The translations under genes and the position numbers were made by a program. The notes beneath the pieces were generated by a model. It saw only the letters and a list, made by a program, of their open reading frames with translations. It was not told the DNA's origin and searched no databases. From Trebonia sp050013875 (GTDB lineage Bacteria > Actinomycetota > Actinomycetes > Streptosporangiales > Streptosporangiaceae), in NCBI GenBank assembly GCA_050013875.1, contig JBEKEK010000015.1:32146-96145 (forward strand): DNA of 64,000 nucleotides, read 5' to 3'. This document shows positions 26,725 to 35,622 of this stretch, piece after piece (position 1 is the stretch's first letter; each line of letters starts with the position of its first letter).

Positions 26725-28035
26725 ATGGAGACGGCGATTGTGCTCTTCACCCGTGACCTGCGGGTGCGCGACAACCCGGCGCTGGCGCTGGCGTGCGCCC
26801 GCGCCCGGCGGGTAGTGCCGCTGTTCGTCTTCGACCCGGCGCTGACCGTGCCACCGAACCGGGCGCGGTTCCTGGCTGAATCGGTCGAGGTGCTCAGGGA
26901 CGAACTGCGCGAGCGCGGCGGGGACCTGGTGATCCGGCAGGGCGAGCCGGTCTCTGAGGTGATCCGGCTGGCCCGGCGGACCGAGGCGGAGGCGGTCTTC
27001 GTGGCCGCCGACGTCTCCCGGTACGCGGCCCGGCGCCAGCAGCGCCTGGCGCGGGAGTGCGGCCAGCACCGGCTGGCGCTCGAGATCACGCCGGGACACG
27101 CGGTCGTGCCGGCCGGCGATCTGCGGCCGTCCGGCGGCGACCATTACCGGATCTTCACCCCGTACTGGCACGCCTGGCGCGCCGCCGCCTGGCGCCAGCC
27201 CTGCCCGGCGCCGCAGGCCATCAGCGTCCACCGGGGGGTCGCCGCCGGGGTACTGCCCGCCCTGGCGGCGGCCGGCTCCCCGTCCCTGGCGCCGGGCGGC
27301 GAGCGGGCGGGCCGGAAACTGGTCAGGGCCTGGCTCGACGGCCCGCTTGGCGGATACGGTGAGGGCCGGGACGACCTGGCCGCCGATGAGACCTCCCGGC
27401 TGAGCGCATACCTCCGGTTCGGCTGCGTGTCGCCGCTTGAGCTCGTGACGGCCGCGCTGCCGCTCGCGGGCGGCGAGGAATTCGGCCGGCAGCTGGCCTG
27501 GCGTGATTTCTTCCACCAGGTGACCGCCGCGTTCCCTGACATCGCGCGGGCGGACTACCGGGTCGGCCCGGGGCCTGCTCCCCGGACCTGGACCACCGAC
27601 GAGAAGGCGCTGGACGCGTGGCGGGCGGGGCAGACCGGCGTCCCGGTCGTCGACGCGGGCATGCGGCAGCTCGCCGCCGAGGGGTTCATGCACAACCGGG
27701 CGCGGATGATCACCGCCTCGTTCCTCACCCGCACGCTGGGCATCGACTGGCGCCACGGTTACCGGCACTTCGCCGGCCTGCTGGCCGACGGCGATGTGGC
27801 CTGCAACGCGGGCAACTGGCAGTGGGTGGCCGGAACCGGCAACAACCCGCGCCCCGGCCGGGTGCTCAACCCGCTCCGCCAGGCCACCAGATTCGACCAC
27901 GACGGCGGCTACGTGCGCCGTTACGTGCCCGAACTGGCCAGCCTGGCCGCCCCTTTCATCCACACCCCGTGGCGGCTTCCGCCCGCGCACCGCAGGCAGC
28001 TCAGCTACCCTGACCCGCTCATAGACCTGCGTTGA
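26725..28035 (+). CDS. phr: Deoxyribodipyrimidine photolyase
   Basis: The 436-residue flavoprotein splits pyrimidine dimers in DNA using blue light. The antenna domain (1-130) begins IVLFTRDLRVRDNPAL. The FAD domain shows ETSRLSAYLRFGCVSP, QLAWRDFFHQV, GVPVVDAGMRQL, MHNRARMITASFLTRTLGIDWRHGYRHFAGLLADGDVACNAGNWQWVAGTGNNPRPGRVLNP. Length is typical of CPD class I enzymes. As last gene of an operon facing a B12 photoreceptor it is probably induced by light. A 55-bp gap separates it from DUF1295. Confidence 0.95.
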   Translation: METAIVLFTRDLRVRDNPALALACARARRVVPLFVFDPALTVPPNRARFLAESVEVLRDELRERGGDLVIRQGEPVSEVIRLARRTEAEAVFVAADVSRYAARRQQRLARECGQHRLALEITPGHAVVPAGDLRPSGGDHYRIFTPYWHAWRAAAWRQPCPAPQAISVHRGVAAGVLPALAAAGSPSLAPGGERAGRKLVRAWLDGPLGGYGEGRDDLAADETSRLSAYLRFGCVSPLELVTAALPLAGGEEFGRQLAWRDFFHQVTAAFPDIARADYRVGPGPAPRTWTTDEKALDAWRAGQTGVPVVDAGMRQLAAEGFMHNRARMITASFLTRTLGIDWRHGYRHFAGLLADGDVACNAGNWQWVAGTGNNPRPGRVLNPLRQATRFDHDGGYVRRYVPELASLAAPFIHTPWRLPPAHRRQLSYPDPLIDLR

Positions 28036-28125
28036 CGGCCCAGAGCGCGGCCCGCCCGGCCTTCCCACCTGCGGCGCGATGTGCTAGATCCCGTAGGACG
28101 CCCCACCAGAGAAAGGCTGACTACC

Positions 28126-29265
28126 ATGGCTGAGCTGAGCGGTTCGTGCGATGAGCGCTTCACCGCGGTGCGGGACGCGCTGCAGCGGAACATCGACTCC
28201 GGCGAGGAGGTCGGCGCGTCCCTCGTGCTCGACCTCGACGGCGAGATCGCGATCGACCTGTGGGGTGGCTTCAGGGACGAGGCCGGGGCGGTCCCCTGGA
28301 CGCGCGACACCATCACCAATGTCTGGTCCACCACCAAGACCGTCACCAGCCTGGCGGCGCTGATGCTGGCCGAGCGCGGCCAGCTCGACGTGGACGCCCC
28401 GGTCGCCGCGTACTGGCCGGAGTTCGCCGCCAACGGCAAGCAGGACGTGCTCGTCCGCCACCTGCTATCGCATTCCTCCGGGGTGTCGGGCCTTGACCAG
28501 CCAGCGGTCACCGCTGACCTGTACGACTGGGACAAGTCCACCGCCCGGTTCGCCGCCCAGGCGCCGTGGTGGGCGCCGGGCACCGCGTCCGGCTATCACG
28601 CGCTGAACTTCGGGCACCTGATCGGCGAGGTTCTCCGCCGGATCACCGGCTCGTCACTGAAGCAGTTCGTCGCGGACGAGATCGCCGGGCCGCTCGCCGC
28701 CGACTTCCAGATCGGGGCGGCCGAGAGCGACTGGGGCCGGATCGCCGACGTGATCCCGCCACCGCCGCTGCCGTTCGACCTGGCGGCCCTCGGCCCTGAC
28801 AACCTGGCGGTCAAGACCTTCACCGGGCCCGCGGTCGGCGCCGCCGAGGCCAATACGCCCGGCTGGCGGCGGGCCGACATCGGTGCCGCGAACGGCCACG
28901 GCAACGCCCGCTCGGTCGCCCGTATCCTGTCGGTCATCTCCCGCGGCGGTGAGGTGGACGGGGTGCGGCTGCTCTCGCCGGAGACGATCGAGCTGATCTT
29001 CCGCGAGCAGACCAGCGGCACCGACCTGGTGCTCGGGGTCCCGCTGCGCTTCGGCATCGGCTACGGCCTGCCGGTCCCGGCGACGCTTCCCTGGATCGCC
29101 GACGAGAAGATCTGCTTCTGGGGCGGCTGGGGCGGTTCGATGATCGTGATGGACGTCGGACGGAAGATGACCATCTCCTACATGATGAACAAGATGGCCC
29201 CCGGCATCATCGGGTCACCGCGCTCCGAGGAGTACGGGAAGGCGATCTACGCCGCACTTGACTAG
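28126..29265 (+). CDS. Serine hydrolase of the beta-lactamase/esterase EstB family
   Basis: The 379-residue protein has the class C beta-lactamase fold. The active-site Ser-x-x-Lys is in VWSTTKTVTSL and the Tyr motif is probably YHALNFGH. There is no signal peptide, so it is a cytosolic esterase or amidase rather than a resistance enzyme. LLSHSSGVSGLD is a family hallmark. The ATG at 28126 is preferred over an upstream GTG because homology begins at CDERFTAVRDALQRNIDSGEEVGASL. It stands alone. Confidence 0.9.
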   Translation: MAELSGSCDERFTAVRDALQRNIDSGEEVGASLVLDLDGEIAIDLWGGFRDEAGAVPWTRDTITNVWSTTKTVTSLAALMLAERGQLDVDAPVAAYWPEFAANGKQDVLVRHLLSHSSGVSGLDQPAVTADLYDWDKSTARFAAQAPWWAPGTASGYHALNFGHLIGEVLRRITGSSLKQFVADEIAGPLAADFQIGAAESDWGRIADVIPPPPLPFDLAALGPDNLAVKTFTGPAVGAAEANTPGWRRADIGAANGHGNARSVARILSVISRGGEVDGVRLLSPETIELIFREQTSGTDLVLGVPLRFGIGYGLPVPATLPWIADEKICFWGGWGGSMIVMDVGRKMTISYMMNKMAPGIIGSPRSEEYGKAIYAALD

Positions 29266-29349
29266 GCCCGGTTGATCCGTGACCGATTAATCCGCGCGGG
29301 ACGGCCAGTCCAATCACTTGAGACACCGAACCCCTGCTAGGAGGTTGGC

Positions 29350-30072
29350 ATGGCCTTCCCTGAGATCGTGACCCGCGAGGAGTGGCTCGAGGCGAGGAAG
29401 CAGTTCCTGGTCCGCGAGAAGCAGGCGACCCGCGAACGGGACGCGCTCAACGCCGAGCGGCGGCGGCTGCCGATGGTCGCGGTAGCGAAGGAGTACACCT
29501 TCGAGGGCCCGGCGGGCAGGGTGACCCTGGCCGGCCTGTTCGGTGACAGCCGGCAGCTGATCGTGCAGCACGTCATGTTCGGCCCGGACTGGGACGCCGC
29601 CTGCCCGGGCTGCACGTCCGGGATCGATGAGACCGCCGACGGCATCCTGGCGCACCTGCGGACCAGGGACACCACCTTCGTCTTGGTCTCGCGCGCACCG
29701 CTGGACAAGCTGGAGAAGTACCGGGCCGTCCGGGGCTGGACCATCCCCTGGTACTCCTCCTACGGCAGCGATTTCAACTACGACTTCCAGGCCACCCTGG
29801 ACCGGGACCGGCAGCAGCTGGTCTACAACTTCCGGGAAGAGCCCGACTTGGTGGCGGACGATCCTTCCACCGAGGTCCCCGGGTTCAGCTGCTTCCTGCG
29901 CGACGGCGACCAGATCTTCCACACCTACTCGACCTGGGCGCGGGGCACGGACTCCGTCGGCAGCACCTACTCGCTGCTTGACCTGACGGCGCTCGGGCGG
30001 CAGGAGGACTGGGAGGAGCCCAAGGGCCGGGCGCCGCGCCTGCACGGCCCCGACCCGACGTTCACCGACTGA
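29350..30072 (+). CDS. DUF899 thioredoxin-like protein
   Basis: The 240-residue protein matches DUF899: EIVTREEWLEARKQFLVREKQATRERDALNAERRRLPMV at the start and QLIVQHVMFGPDWDAACPGCTSGID in the middle, where the Cys pair sits in a thioredoxin-like fold. FSCFLRDGDQIFHTYSTWARGTD is also typical. A role in peroxide or thiol chemistry is likely but unproven. AGGAGG precedes the ATG. It overlaps the decayed sigma-factor gene by 1 bp; pairing with such ECF sigma genes is common. Confidence 0.92.
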   Translation: MAFPEIVTREEWLEARKQFLVREKQATRERDALNAERRRLPMVAVAKEYTFEGPAGRVTLAGLFGDSRQLIVQHVMFGPDWDAACPGCTSGIDETADGILAHLRTRDTTFVLVSRAPLDKLEKYRAVRGWTIPWYSSYGSDFNYDFQATLDRDRQQLVYNFREEPDLVADDPSTEVPGFSCFLRDGDQIFHTYSTWARGTDSVGSTYSLLDLTALGRQEDWEEPKGRAPRLHGPDPTFTD

Positions 30073-30830
30073 TGCGCGAAGACGAATTCGCCGAACTCGC
30101 CGCCGCTCACCAATCGGAGCTGCGCGCGCACTGCTACCGGATGCTCGGATCGGTGCACGACGCGGAGGACGCGCTGCAGGAGGCCCTGGTCCGCGCCTGG
30201 AAGGGCATCGACCGCTTTGCGGGACGGGGCTCGGTCCGCTCCTGGCTGTATTCCATTGCCACCAACACCGCGCTCGACATCGCCAGGCAGCGGTCCCGGC
30301 GGGAGTTCGCGGTGGACCATGGGGACGCCCGCCGCGCTGGGCGCCGAGCTGGACGGGCCGCTCACCGAGCCGCCCTCGCTGCCGGCCGGCAGTCCGCCCT
30401 GCGCGCGCTGGGCGACCGCGGGACCAGGGATCTGGTCCGCCGGTACGCGGACGCGATGGAGCCCGGCGACATCGAGACACTGGTCGGCATGCTCACCCAG
30501 GGCGTGACCTGGTCCATGCCACCGGTGCCGACCTGGTACCAGGGCCTGCCGTCGGTCCGGGATTTCCTGGTCAGGTACCCGCTCACCGATCGCTGGAAGC
30601 ACCGGCCGGCCCGGGCCAACGGCCAGCTCGCCGTCGCCGGCTACGCGTACGACGAGGATGCCGGCCGGTTCATCCCCGGGGCAATCGACGTGCTCACCAT
30701 CGACGGAGACAAGATCGCCGCGGTGACCGGCTTCCTGACCGCTGATCTGCTCGGCCGGGCGGATTCGGGCGGCTGGATCCCAGGTGCGGAACTCTTCGCC
30801 CGCTTCGGCCTCCCGGCCGGGCCGCCCTGA
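30072..30830 (+). pseudogene. ECF sigma factor with SnoaL-like tail, region sigma-4 lost
   Basis: Residues 1-78 are a good ECF region 2 (EFAELAAAHQSELRAHCYRMLGSVHDAEDALQEALVRAWKGIDRFAGRGSVRSWLYSIATNTALDIAR). Residues from about 115 (ALGDRGTRDLVRRYADAMEPGDIETLVGMLTQGVTWSMPPVPTWYQG) are the SnoaL-like C-terminal domain. Between them the -35-binding region 4 of about 60-70 residues is missing and is replaced by an Arg/Ala run. The expected linker (TPAALGAELDGPLTEP) reads in the +1 frame around 30320-30370. A frameshift plus a deletion has left an open but defective frame. Full members are about 320-330 residues, and this one is 252. Confidence 0.75.
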
Positions 30831-30861
30831 ACCAGCCCCGCCGCCGCTCCGGGCCCGGGGA

Positions 30862-31710
30862 TCAATTCCTGGTTGCCGCGTCGAGGTAGCTGATCATTCG
30901 GTTGAGCAGGCCGGTGGCCTGCTGCAGGTCAGTGGAGGCGGGCGGCGGCGGATCGGAGGACAGCCGGTCCATCAGGCGCAGGCCTGGGGAGAAAAGCTCG
31001 GCCAGCTGGGCGCAGATGATGGCGGCGTCTCGCACGGCGCGGGGGCTGAGGGTCCACAAGACCTCGAAGCGCCGGTCGGCCTCGGCGGTGCCGTCCTGGC
31101 CGGGGAACTCCCAGGCGCTAAGGCAGGCGGGATAATCGCGGGCTTCGCAGACCAGCGTCCACTCCCGGCGCAGCGGTGCGCCGGCGGGCACCGGCACCTC
31201 AAGCAGGGCCGCATCGGACGCGGACGGCTCGGTGAAGTCGGCGAAAACGACGGCAACCGAGGCGGTGCGCGCCAGTTCGTTCCAGCGTTCGCGCGAATGG
31301 CGGTAGTAGCGCTCGCGCTGGAAGCTGGCGAACAGCACCGCCTCCTCGGCGCGAGCGCAGTACTCATCCTCCATCGCCCGGGTCAGGGCGAGCAGCGTGC
31401 GCTTGCGGACGACCTGGGGCAGCAGGTCCGGCTGGCGGCGGCGCAGGCCGGCGAAGACGGAGGGTTCGGCTTCCACGCTGCGCGAAGTGGCACGGCCGAT
31501 AGCGGCCTCGAGGCTCATCCCCGCCGCCCGCTGCCGCAGGACCTCCTGGACCAGCGCGACGTCGCCCGGGTCGTAGCGGCGGTGGCCGCCCTCAAGCCGC
31601 TGCGGGCGGGGAAAGCCATACCGGCCTTCCCAGCTGCGCAGCGTCGCGGCCGGCACCGCCGTGCGCTCGGCCAGTTCACCGATAGCCAGCCCATTCTCCG
31701 CTTCACCCAT
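30862..31710 (-). CDS. MerR-family regulator with DICT sensory domain
   Basis: The 282-residue protein has a MerR helix-turn-helix (LAIGELAERTAVPAATLRSWEGRYGFPRPQRLEGGHRRYDPGDVALV). It is followed by a DICT domain (about 90-235: RRTLLALTRAMEDEYCARAEEAVLFASFQRERYYR, VFADF, REWTLVCEARDYPACLSAWEFPG). DICT domains occur with diguanylate cyclases and light-related signalling proteins. The ATG at 31710 is chosen because GAGG lies 8 bp upstream. It is divergent from a 70-residue membrane protein gene, a likely target. Confidence 0.88.
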   Translation of the reverse strand: MGEAENGLAIGELAERTAVPAATLRSWEGRYGFPRPQRLEGGHRRYDPGDVALVQEVLRQRAAGMSLEAAIGRATSRSVEAEPSVFAGLRRRQPDLLPQVVRKRTLLALTRAMEDEYCARAEEAVLFASFQRERYYRHSRERWNELARTASVAVVFADFTEPSASDAALLEVPVPAGAPLRREWTLVCEARDYPACLSAWEFPGQDGTAEADRRFEVLWTLSPRAVRDAAIICAQLAELFSPGLRLMDRLSSDPPPPASTDLQQATGLLNRMISYLDAATRN

Positions 31711-31834
31711 GATGCTAACCTCTTCATAATGCATAAGTTTTCTTGCAACTCGTGTTTGATCTTACGCCCAGCGGACAGCAGGAGGTAGTCGGTACACGAC
31801 AAGCAGCACATAAGAACCTCACGAGGGAGAAACC

Positions 31835-32047
31835 ATGATCGAGCAACTGCACGGCGCCGGCTTCAAGTCCGAGTATGCCTACATCGCCGGGTTCGCCAGC
31901 ATCGGCCTGTCCTTCCTGGCCTGGGCGACCTCGATGAGGGCGGAGGACGCCGGGACCGACCGGGCCGACCGGTGGGGCATCTTCGTCGGCCACTGGGCTC
32001 CCACCTTCTTCGGGCTGGGCAATGCGCTGCGCAGCTACGAGAAGTAA
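31835..32047 (+). CDS. Small single-helix membrane protein
   Basis: The 70-residue protein has one hydrophobic stretch (about 15-32, YAYIAGFASIGLSFLAWA) and a second mildly hydrophobic end (GIFVGHWAPTFFGLGNAL). A purine-rich site (GAGGGAGA) lies before the ATG. I recall similar short proteins in actinomycetes without a named family. It faces the MerR-DICT regulator and is probably controlled by it. Function is unknown. Confidence 0.7.
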   Translation: MIEQLHGAGFKSEYAYIAGFASIGLSFLAWATSMRAEDAGTDRADRWGIFVGHWAPTFFGLGNALRSYEK

Positions 32048-32200
32048 CCGGGGCGCTTCCTATCCCCAGTGCCGCGCGGGCGGCGCACCGCGGCACGGCC
32101 GTCGCGCCGGGGCTGGGGACAGGCACCCGATCCTGCACCTTCGGATCGCCTGCCCGGGCATGCGGCCGTCCCACCCGCTTGCCCGTCCGCAAGGGCGATG

Positions 32201-32457
32201 CTAGCCAAGGTCAAGGAGCTGCTCGTAGGAGCCGCCGAATCCGCGCGCGGGGTCGGTGAGATGGATCTCCAGGATCCAGTGGCACACCCGCCCGGCCTCG
32301 CCCGCCAGCCGGGCGATCTCCGCGTGCAGCTGCGGGCCGGCGATCTCCTGGTGGCTGGCGAAGTGGCGCCGCCCCGCGCCGAAGATGACCGGGAGGCCGG
32401 CGGCGCGCTGGCCTGCGCATCCAGCAGCCGCCCGGCTCGTTCGTCCTCGGTCCGCAT
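32201..32457 (-). pseudogene. M24-peptidase-like gene remnant
   Basis: The start MRTEDERAGRLLDAQA reads in one frame to about 32410 and continues as QRAAGLPVIF in another, so there is a frameshift. The end (EIARLAGEAGRVCHWILEIHLTDPARGFGGSYEQLLDLG) resembles the C-terminus of short actinobacterial M24 (Xaa-Pro aminopeptidase-like) proteins. The start also resembles their N-terminus. The catalytic middle, about 140 residues, is missing. The assignment rests on recalled motifs and is tentative. Confidence 0.5.
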
Positions 32458-32525
32458 GCCTTGACGACAGGGCAGTGGCTAACCGGGAACAAAGGGATAT
32501 CCGCCAAGCCTCCGGCTGACCTCGG

Positions 32526-33299
32526 CTAGCCGAGGAGGGCCTGGTGCCATTGGCCTGTACGCCGGCGGATGTAGCCGGTATCGGCCCGCCAGGCGTCGCC
32601 ATGGCCTTCGTGGAAGAGCCGCGCCCAGGGCTGAGTGCCGCGGGCGGCCTGCGCGGCGAGGAAGTCGTACATGGCCCCGGTGCGGCGGGCGAGCAGCGGG
32701 ATGACGTCCAGGCGCTGCTGCCCGGTGAGACCGTAAGCGTCGGCGATGACGCGCAGCCGGCGGCCGGCGTCATCGCGCTGATAGCCGGGGTTGGCGCTGA
32801 GCGGCGCGAACCCGTGCATGGCGTAGGCGAGATCCCACAGCCGCGTGCCAGGCCCGGACACGTCCCAGTCAATGAAGGCCCACTCGCGGTCGCCGATGAC
32901 GAGGTTCCATGGCGCCAGGTCGTGGTGGGCAATGATCTCGTCCCCGTCGGCCGGCGTGAGCACCTGCCACTGCGCGCCAGGCGGCGGTACGAAGCCGGCC
33001 ACGGCGTCGTGGAAGTCGCGGATGAGCCGGACCGCGCGGCGGAGCTGGCCGTCGCCGTCCAGCTGATAGAAACCGTCGGGCCAGGCGACCGTGCCGGGCA
33101 CGAAGGTCAGCACCTCGCGTCCGCGCTCGTCGATGCCGAGCGGCCTGGGTGCGCCGTGGAAGCCGACGGCATGGAGATGGCCGAGCAGCGCGTGCACGGC
33201 CGGCGTCCAGGGCCCGGCCGGACGCCGCACCGTGTCGCCCACCCGGACCACCCCGCTGCTCATGTTGCCGCCGGTCAGCGGCACCTCCAGGTCTGACAT
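32526..33299 (-). CDS. Aminoglycoside-phosphotransferase-family kinase
   Basis: The 257-residue protein has the APH/choline-kinase fold: catalytic loop IAHHDLAPWNLVI with Asp, Asn and the HxDxxxxN pattern, then WAFIDWDVSGPGTRLWDLAYAM supplying the metal-binding Asp. The N-terminal lobe is short (GGNMSSGVVRVGDTVRRP). Substrate is unknown; such genes are common and are rarely true aminoglycoside resistance. It follows the LOG gene by 17 bp on the same strand and may be co-transcribed. Confidence 0.88.
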   Translation of the reverse strand: MSDLEVPLTGGNMSSGVVRVGDTVRRPAGPWTPAVHALLGHLHAVGFHGAPRPLGIDERGREVLTFVPGTVAWPDGFYQLDGDGQLRRAVRLIRDFHDAVAGFVPPPGAQWQVLTPADGDEIIAHHDLAPWNLVIGDREWAFIDWDVSGPGTRLWDLAYAMHGFAPLSANPGYQRDDAGRRLRVIADAYGLTGQQRLDVIPLLARRTGAMYDFLAAQAARGTQPWARLFHEGHGDAWRADTGYIRRRTGQWHQALLG

Positions 33300-33316
33300 G
33301 GATGGCTGGCCCCGGC

Positions 33317-33913
33317 CTAAAGCGCGACGTCGCGGTCGATCCACTTGTGCAGGTCCGGTGATTCGAACTCGGCTAGCTGCCGCAGCAGCCGGGATGGGTC
33401 GTCATCGAAGTAGATGCCGTCGCGGTGCTCCTGCCGGACAAAACCTTCGGCGACCATGCGGTCAAGCTGCTCCGCGGTCGGCCCGAAGAACCCGTTGACG
33501 TTCAGGAACCCGGTTGGCTTGTCCTGCAGGCGGAGCTGCGTCCAGCTGATGGCCTCGAACGCCTCCTCGAGGGTGCCGAGCCCTCCCGGCAACACGAGGA
33601 AGGCGCTTGACCGCTCCGCCATCAGCGCCTTCCGCTCGTGCATGCTGCCGACCAGGCGCAGTTCGCTCAGCCCCTCGTGCGGCGGCTCTTCGACGGCCAG
33701 GCTGCGCGGTATCACGCCGGTCACCGCCCCGCCCGCGGCGAGCGCGGCGTCGGCCACGATGCCCATCAGGCCAGCGCCCGCGCCCCCGTACACCAGGCGG
33801 ATGCCCCGTTCCCCCAGCAGCCGCCCGACATCCCTGGCCGCCTGCGCGTACCGCGGGCTGGCACCTCGGTTGCTGCCGCAGAAGACGGCCACCGCCGCAA
33901 GATCATCGCTCAT
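33317..33913 (-). CDS. LOG-family cytokinin riboside 5'-monophosphate phosphoribohydrolase
   Basis: The 198-residue protein shows the TIGR00730/LOG signature: VAVFCGSNRGASPRYAQAARDVGRLLGERGIRLVYGGAGAGLMGIVADAAL, HERKALM and the catalytic PGGLGTLEEAFEAISW. Such enzymes release free bases from nucleoside 5'-monophosphates. The ATG at 33913 is preferred; another lies 5 codons upstream. It forms a short minus-strand group with the YCII and phosphotransferase genes. Confidence 0.93.
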   Translation of the reverse strand: MSDDLAAVAVFCGSNRGASPRYAQAARDVGRLLGERGIRLVYGGAGAGLMGIVADAALAAGGAVTGVIPRSLAVEEPPHEGLSELRLVGSMHERKALMAERSSAFLVLPGGLGTLEEAFEAISWTQLRLQDKPTGFLNVNGFFGPTAEQLDRMVAEGFVRQEHRDGIYFDDDPSRLLRQLAEFESPDLHKWIDRDVAL

Positions 33914-33982
33914 AGCCGCATGATCCAACGGCGCGGGGGTCAGTGGCGACTCATTTTCCCCCGCCTGGCCGCGTGCGCCAGG

Positions 33983-34315
33983 TTAGATGTCAGCCACGGG
34001 AATGACCTCGAACACGTCGATGGACCCGCCGCCGGGCATCGTCAGCTGCGGGTGACCGTCGAGGAGCGTCTCGACCTCCTCGGCCGAGCCCGCCTCGAGG
34101 ATCGAGTAGCCGCACACGCCGTCCCGGCCGGCCGCGCCGGGCCCGACGTGGGTGGTGTGCCCGAGCGGCGTGCCAAGGTCGACGATGGCGTACCCGACCT
34201 TGTTCGCCCACGCCCGCCAGGCCTCCGCGCCGGCCTGCAACTGCTCCGGGGTGGCACTGGCCATCTGCTCGCGCACAGACTCGGGCGCGCGGTAAAGGAC
34301 CATGAATCTGGACAT
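33983..34315 (-). CDS. YCII-related (DGPF-type) small protein
   Basis: The 110-residue protein has the YCII ferredoxin-like fold: SRFMVLYRAPESVREQMASATPEQLQAGAEAWRAWANKVG, then GYSILEAGSAEEVETLLDGHPQL and IDVFEVIPV. Related proteins often accompany ECF sigma factors. No catalytic activity is established. GGGAG precedes the ATG. The LOG gene starts 69 bp downstream. Confidence 0.85.
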   Translation of the reverse strand: MSRFMVLYRAPESVREQMASATPEQLQAGAEAWRAWANKVGYAIVDLGTPLGHTTHVGPGAAGRDGVCGYSILEAGSAEEVETLLDGHPQLTMPGGGSIDVFEVIPVADI

Positions 34316-34530
34316 CGTGATCTCCCGGGAGTTATCGCGCGACTACTGCTAGCCGCCTCTGTGGCGAGATTACACCGGCAGATCGCCGGCCCCCCATCGG
34401 GTGCCGGCTCCCCCGGGACGCGCCTCAGGGCACATCCTGCACGCCCAACTGATCGGCAAAAGGGATATTTAGCAAGTTTTCACGACGTTTGGGTGTACAA
34501 CTTTGGCCCCAAGGCAGTCCACCGGGTGCC

Positions 34531-35361
34531 TTAGGGCTTTCTGGCTACGCCACCCCAGAGGATGGTGGGGGTGGCCGCTTCCTCGTCGGAATCGGGGCGC
34601 CAGTCGCTTACCCGGACCAGGCCCGGCTCCACCAGTTCGACGCTGTCGAAGAAGCTCGACACCATGCCGTGCGAACGGGCGACGTGGTGGTGGTCGGGCG
34701 GGAGGTGGGCGTTGAGGGCCTTCTCGAATGCGGCCGTGTCATCGGGGAGCAGGTCGGTGGCGGCGTGAGAGATGACGAGGAAACTGCCGGGGGGCACCGC
34801 CTCGATCAGCCGCGTCACCGTCCGTCGCGCGTCTTCCAGGTCGGGGATGTAGTGCAGGATCGCCAGCAGCATGATCGCGACCGGACGGGTGAAGTCCAGG
34901 ATCCCGGCTGCCTGGTCGAGTATCGTGCCCGGCTCACGCAGGTCGGCGTCCAGGTAGGCGGTGTGACCTTCCGGCCTGCTGGTCAGCAGTGCGCGCGCGT
35001 GGGCGAGCACCAGCGGGTCGTTGTCGACGTAGACGACATTGCTTTCCGGCGCGACGGACTGGGACACCTCATGGGTATTGCTCGCCGCGGGGAGCCCGGT
35101 TCCTATGTCGAGGAACTGGCGGATCCCCTCAGAACCGGTCAGGTAACGCACCGTTCGCCGGAGGAACGCCCGGTTGGCCTGGGCGGACAGCCGTATCCCG
35201 GGGAAGGCCTTAATCGCTTCCTCGCCGGCGACCCGGTCCGCCCGGAAGTTGTCCTTCCCGCTCAGCCAGTAGTCGTAGACCCTGGCGACCTGGGGAACCC
35301 CGGTGTCCAGCCTGAGATCGTCGGCCGGCTCCCCGGTACCCGGCGATTGCTGTTCTGTCAC
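34531..35361 (-). CDS. DUF574 SAM-dependent methyltransferase
   Basis: The 276-residue protein matches the actinobacterial DUF574 (S-adenosyl methyltransferase) family: RVYDYWLSGKDNFRADR, FLDIGTGLPAASNTHEVSQ (SAM motif I), VVYVDNDPLVLAHARALL, and ILHYIPDLEDARRTVTRLIEAVPPGSFLVISHA. These families expand greatly in Streptomyces and relatives, and substrates are unknown. It is monocistronic, divergent from the 124-residue gene at 35623. Confidence 0.93.
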   Translation of the reverse strand: MTEQQSPGTGEPADDLRLDTGVPQVARVYDYWLSGKDNFRADRVAGEEAIKAFPGIRLSAQANRAFLRRTVRYLTGSEGIRQFLDIGTGLPAASNTHEVSQSVAPESNVVYVDNDPLVLAHARALLTSRPEGHTAYLDADLREPGTILDQAAGILDFTRPVAIMLLAILHYIPDLEDARRTVTRLIEAVPPGSFLVISHAATDLLPDDTAAFEKALNAHLPPDHHHVARSHGMVSSFFDSVELVEPGLVRVSDWRPDSDEEAATPTILWGGVARKP

Positions 35362-35546
35362 CGTGGTCGCGTCCTCCCCCTGTAATCGCTTCCCGCACTA
35401 CCGAGATTAGCCTAGAACCGCTCATTTGGCGCACACCCTCTCATCAGCCTTTGCCGTCCACCGCCATGAGCGTGATCTCTTCCACCGTCCGGCCCGGGCA
35501 TCGGCCCGGTCCGCGGTCCGTATCCGAATATCCCGGCAGCGTAAGC

Positions 35547-35603
35547 GGTATATACCGGCGGAGGAGCATGGCAGATGCACGAAGGCACGGCGGCCGCCGG
35601 TGA
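35547..35603 (+). other. Palindrome and possible 11-residue leader ORF
   Basis: GGTATATACC (35547-35556) is a perfect 10-bp palindrome. Directly after it a strong GGAGGAG precedes ATG at 35568, which opens an 11-codon frame (MADARRHGGRR) ending at 35603. The main gene starts 20 bp later in another frame with its own GAGGAGA. It may be a translated leader or simply the true promoter region; codon content gives no help. Confidence 0.3.
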
Positions 35604-35622
35604 CGCGAGGAGAGTGGGAACC

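Noticed and set aside
28126..29265. Beta-lactamase resistance gene
   Set aside because: There is no signal peptide, and the sequence style is that of cytosolic EstB-like esterases.
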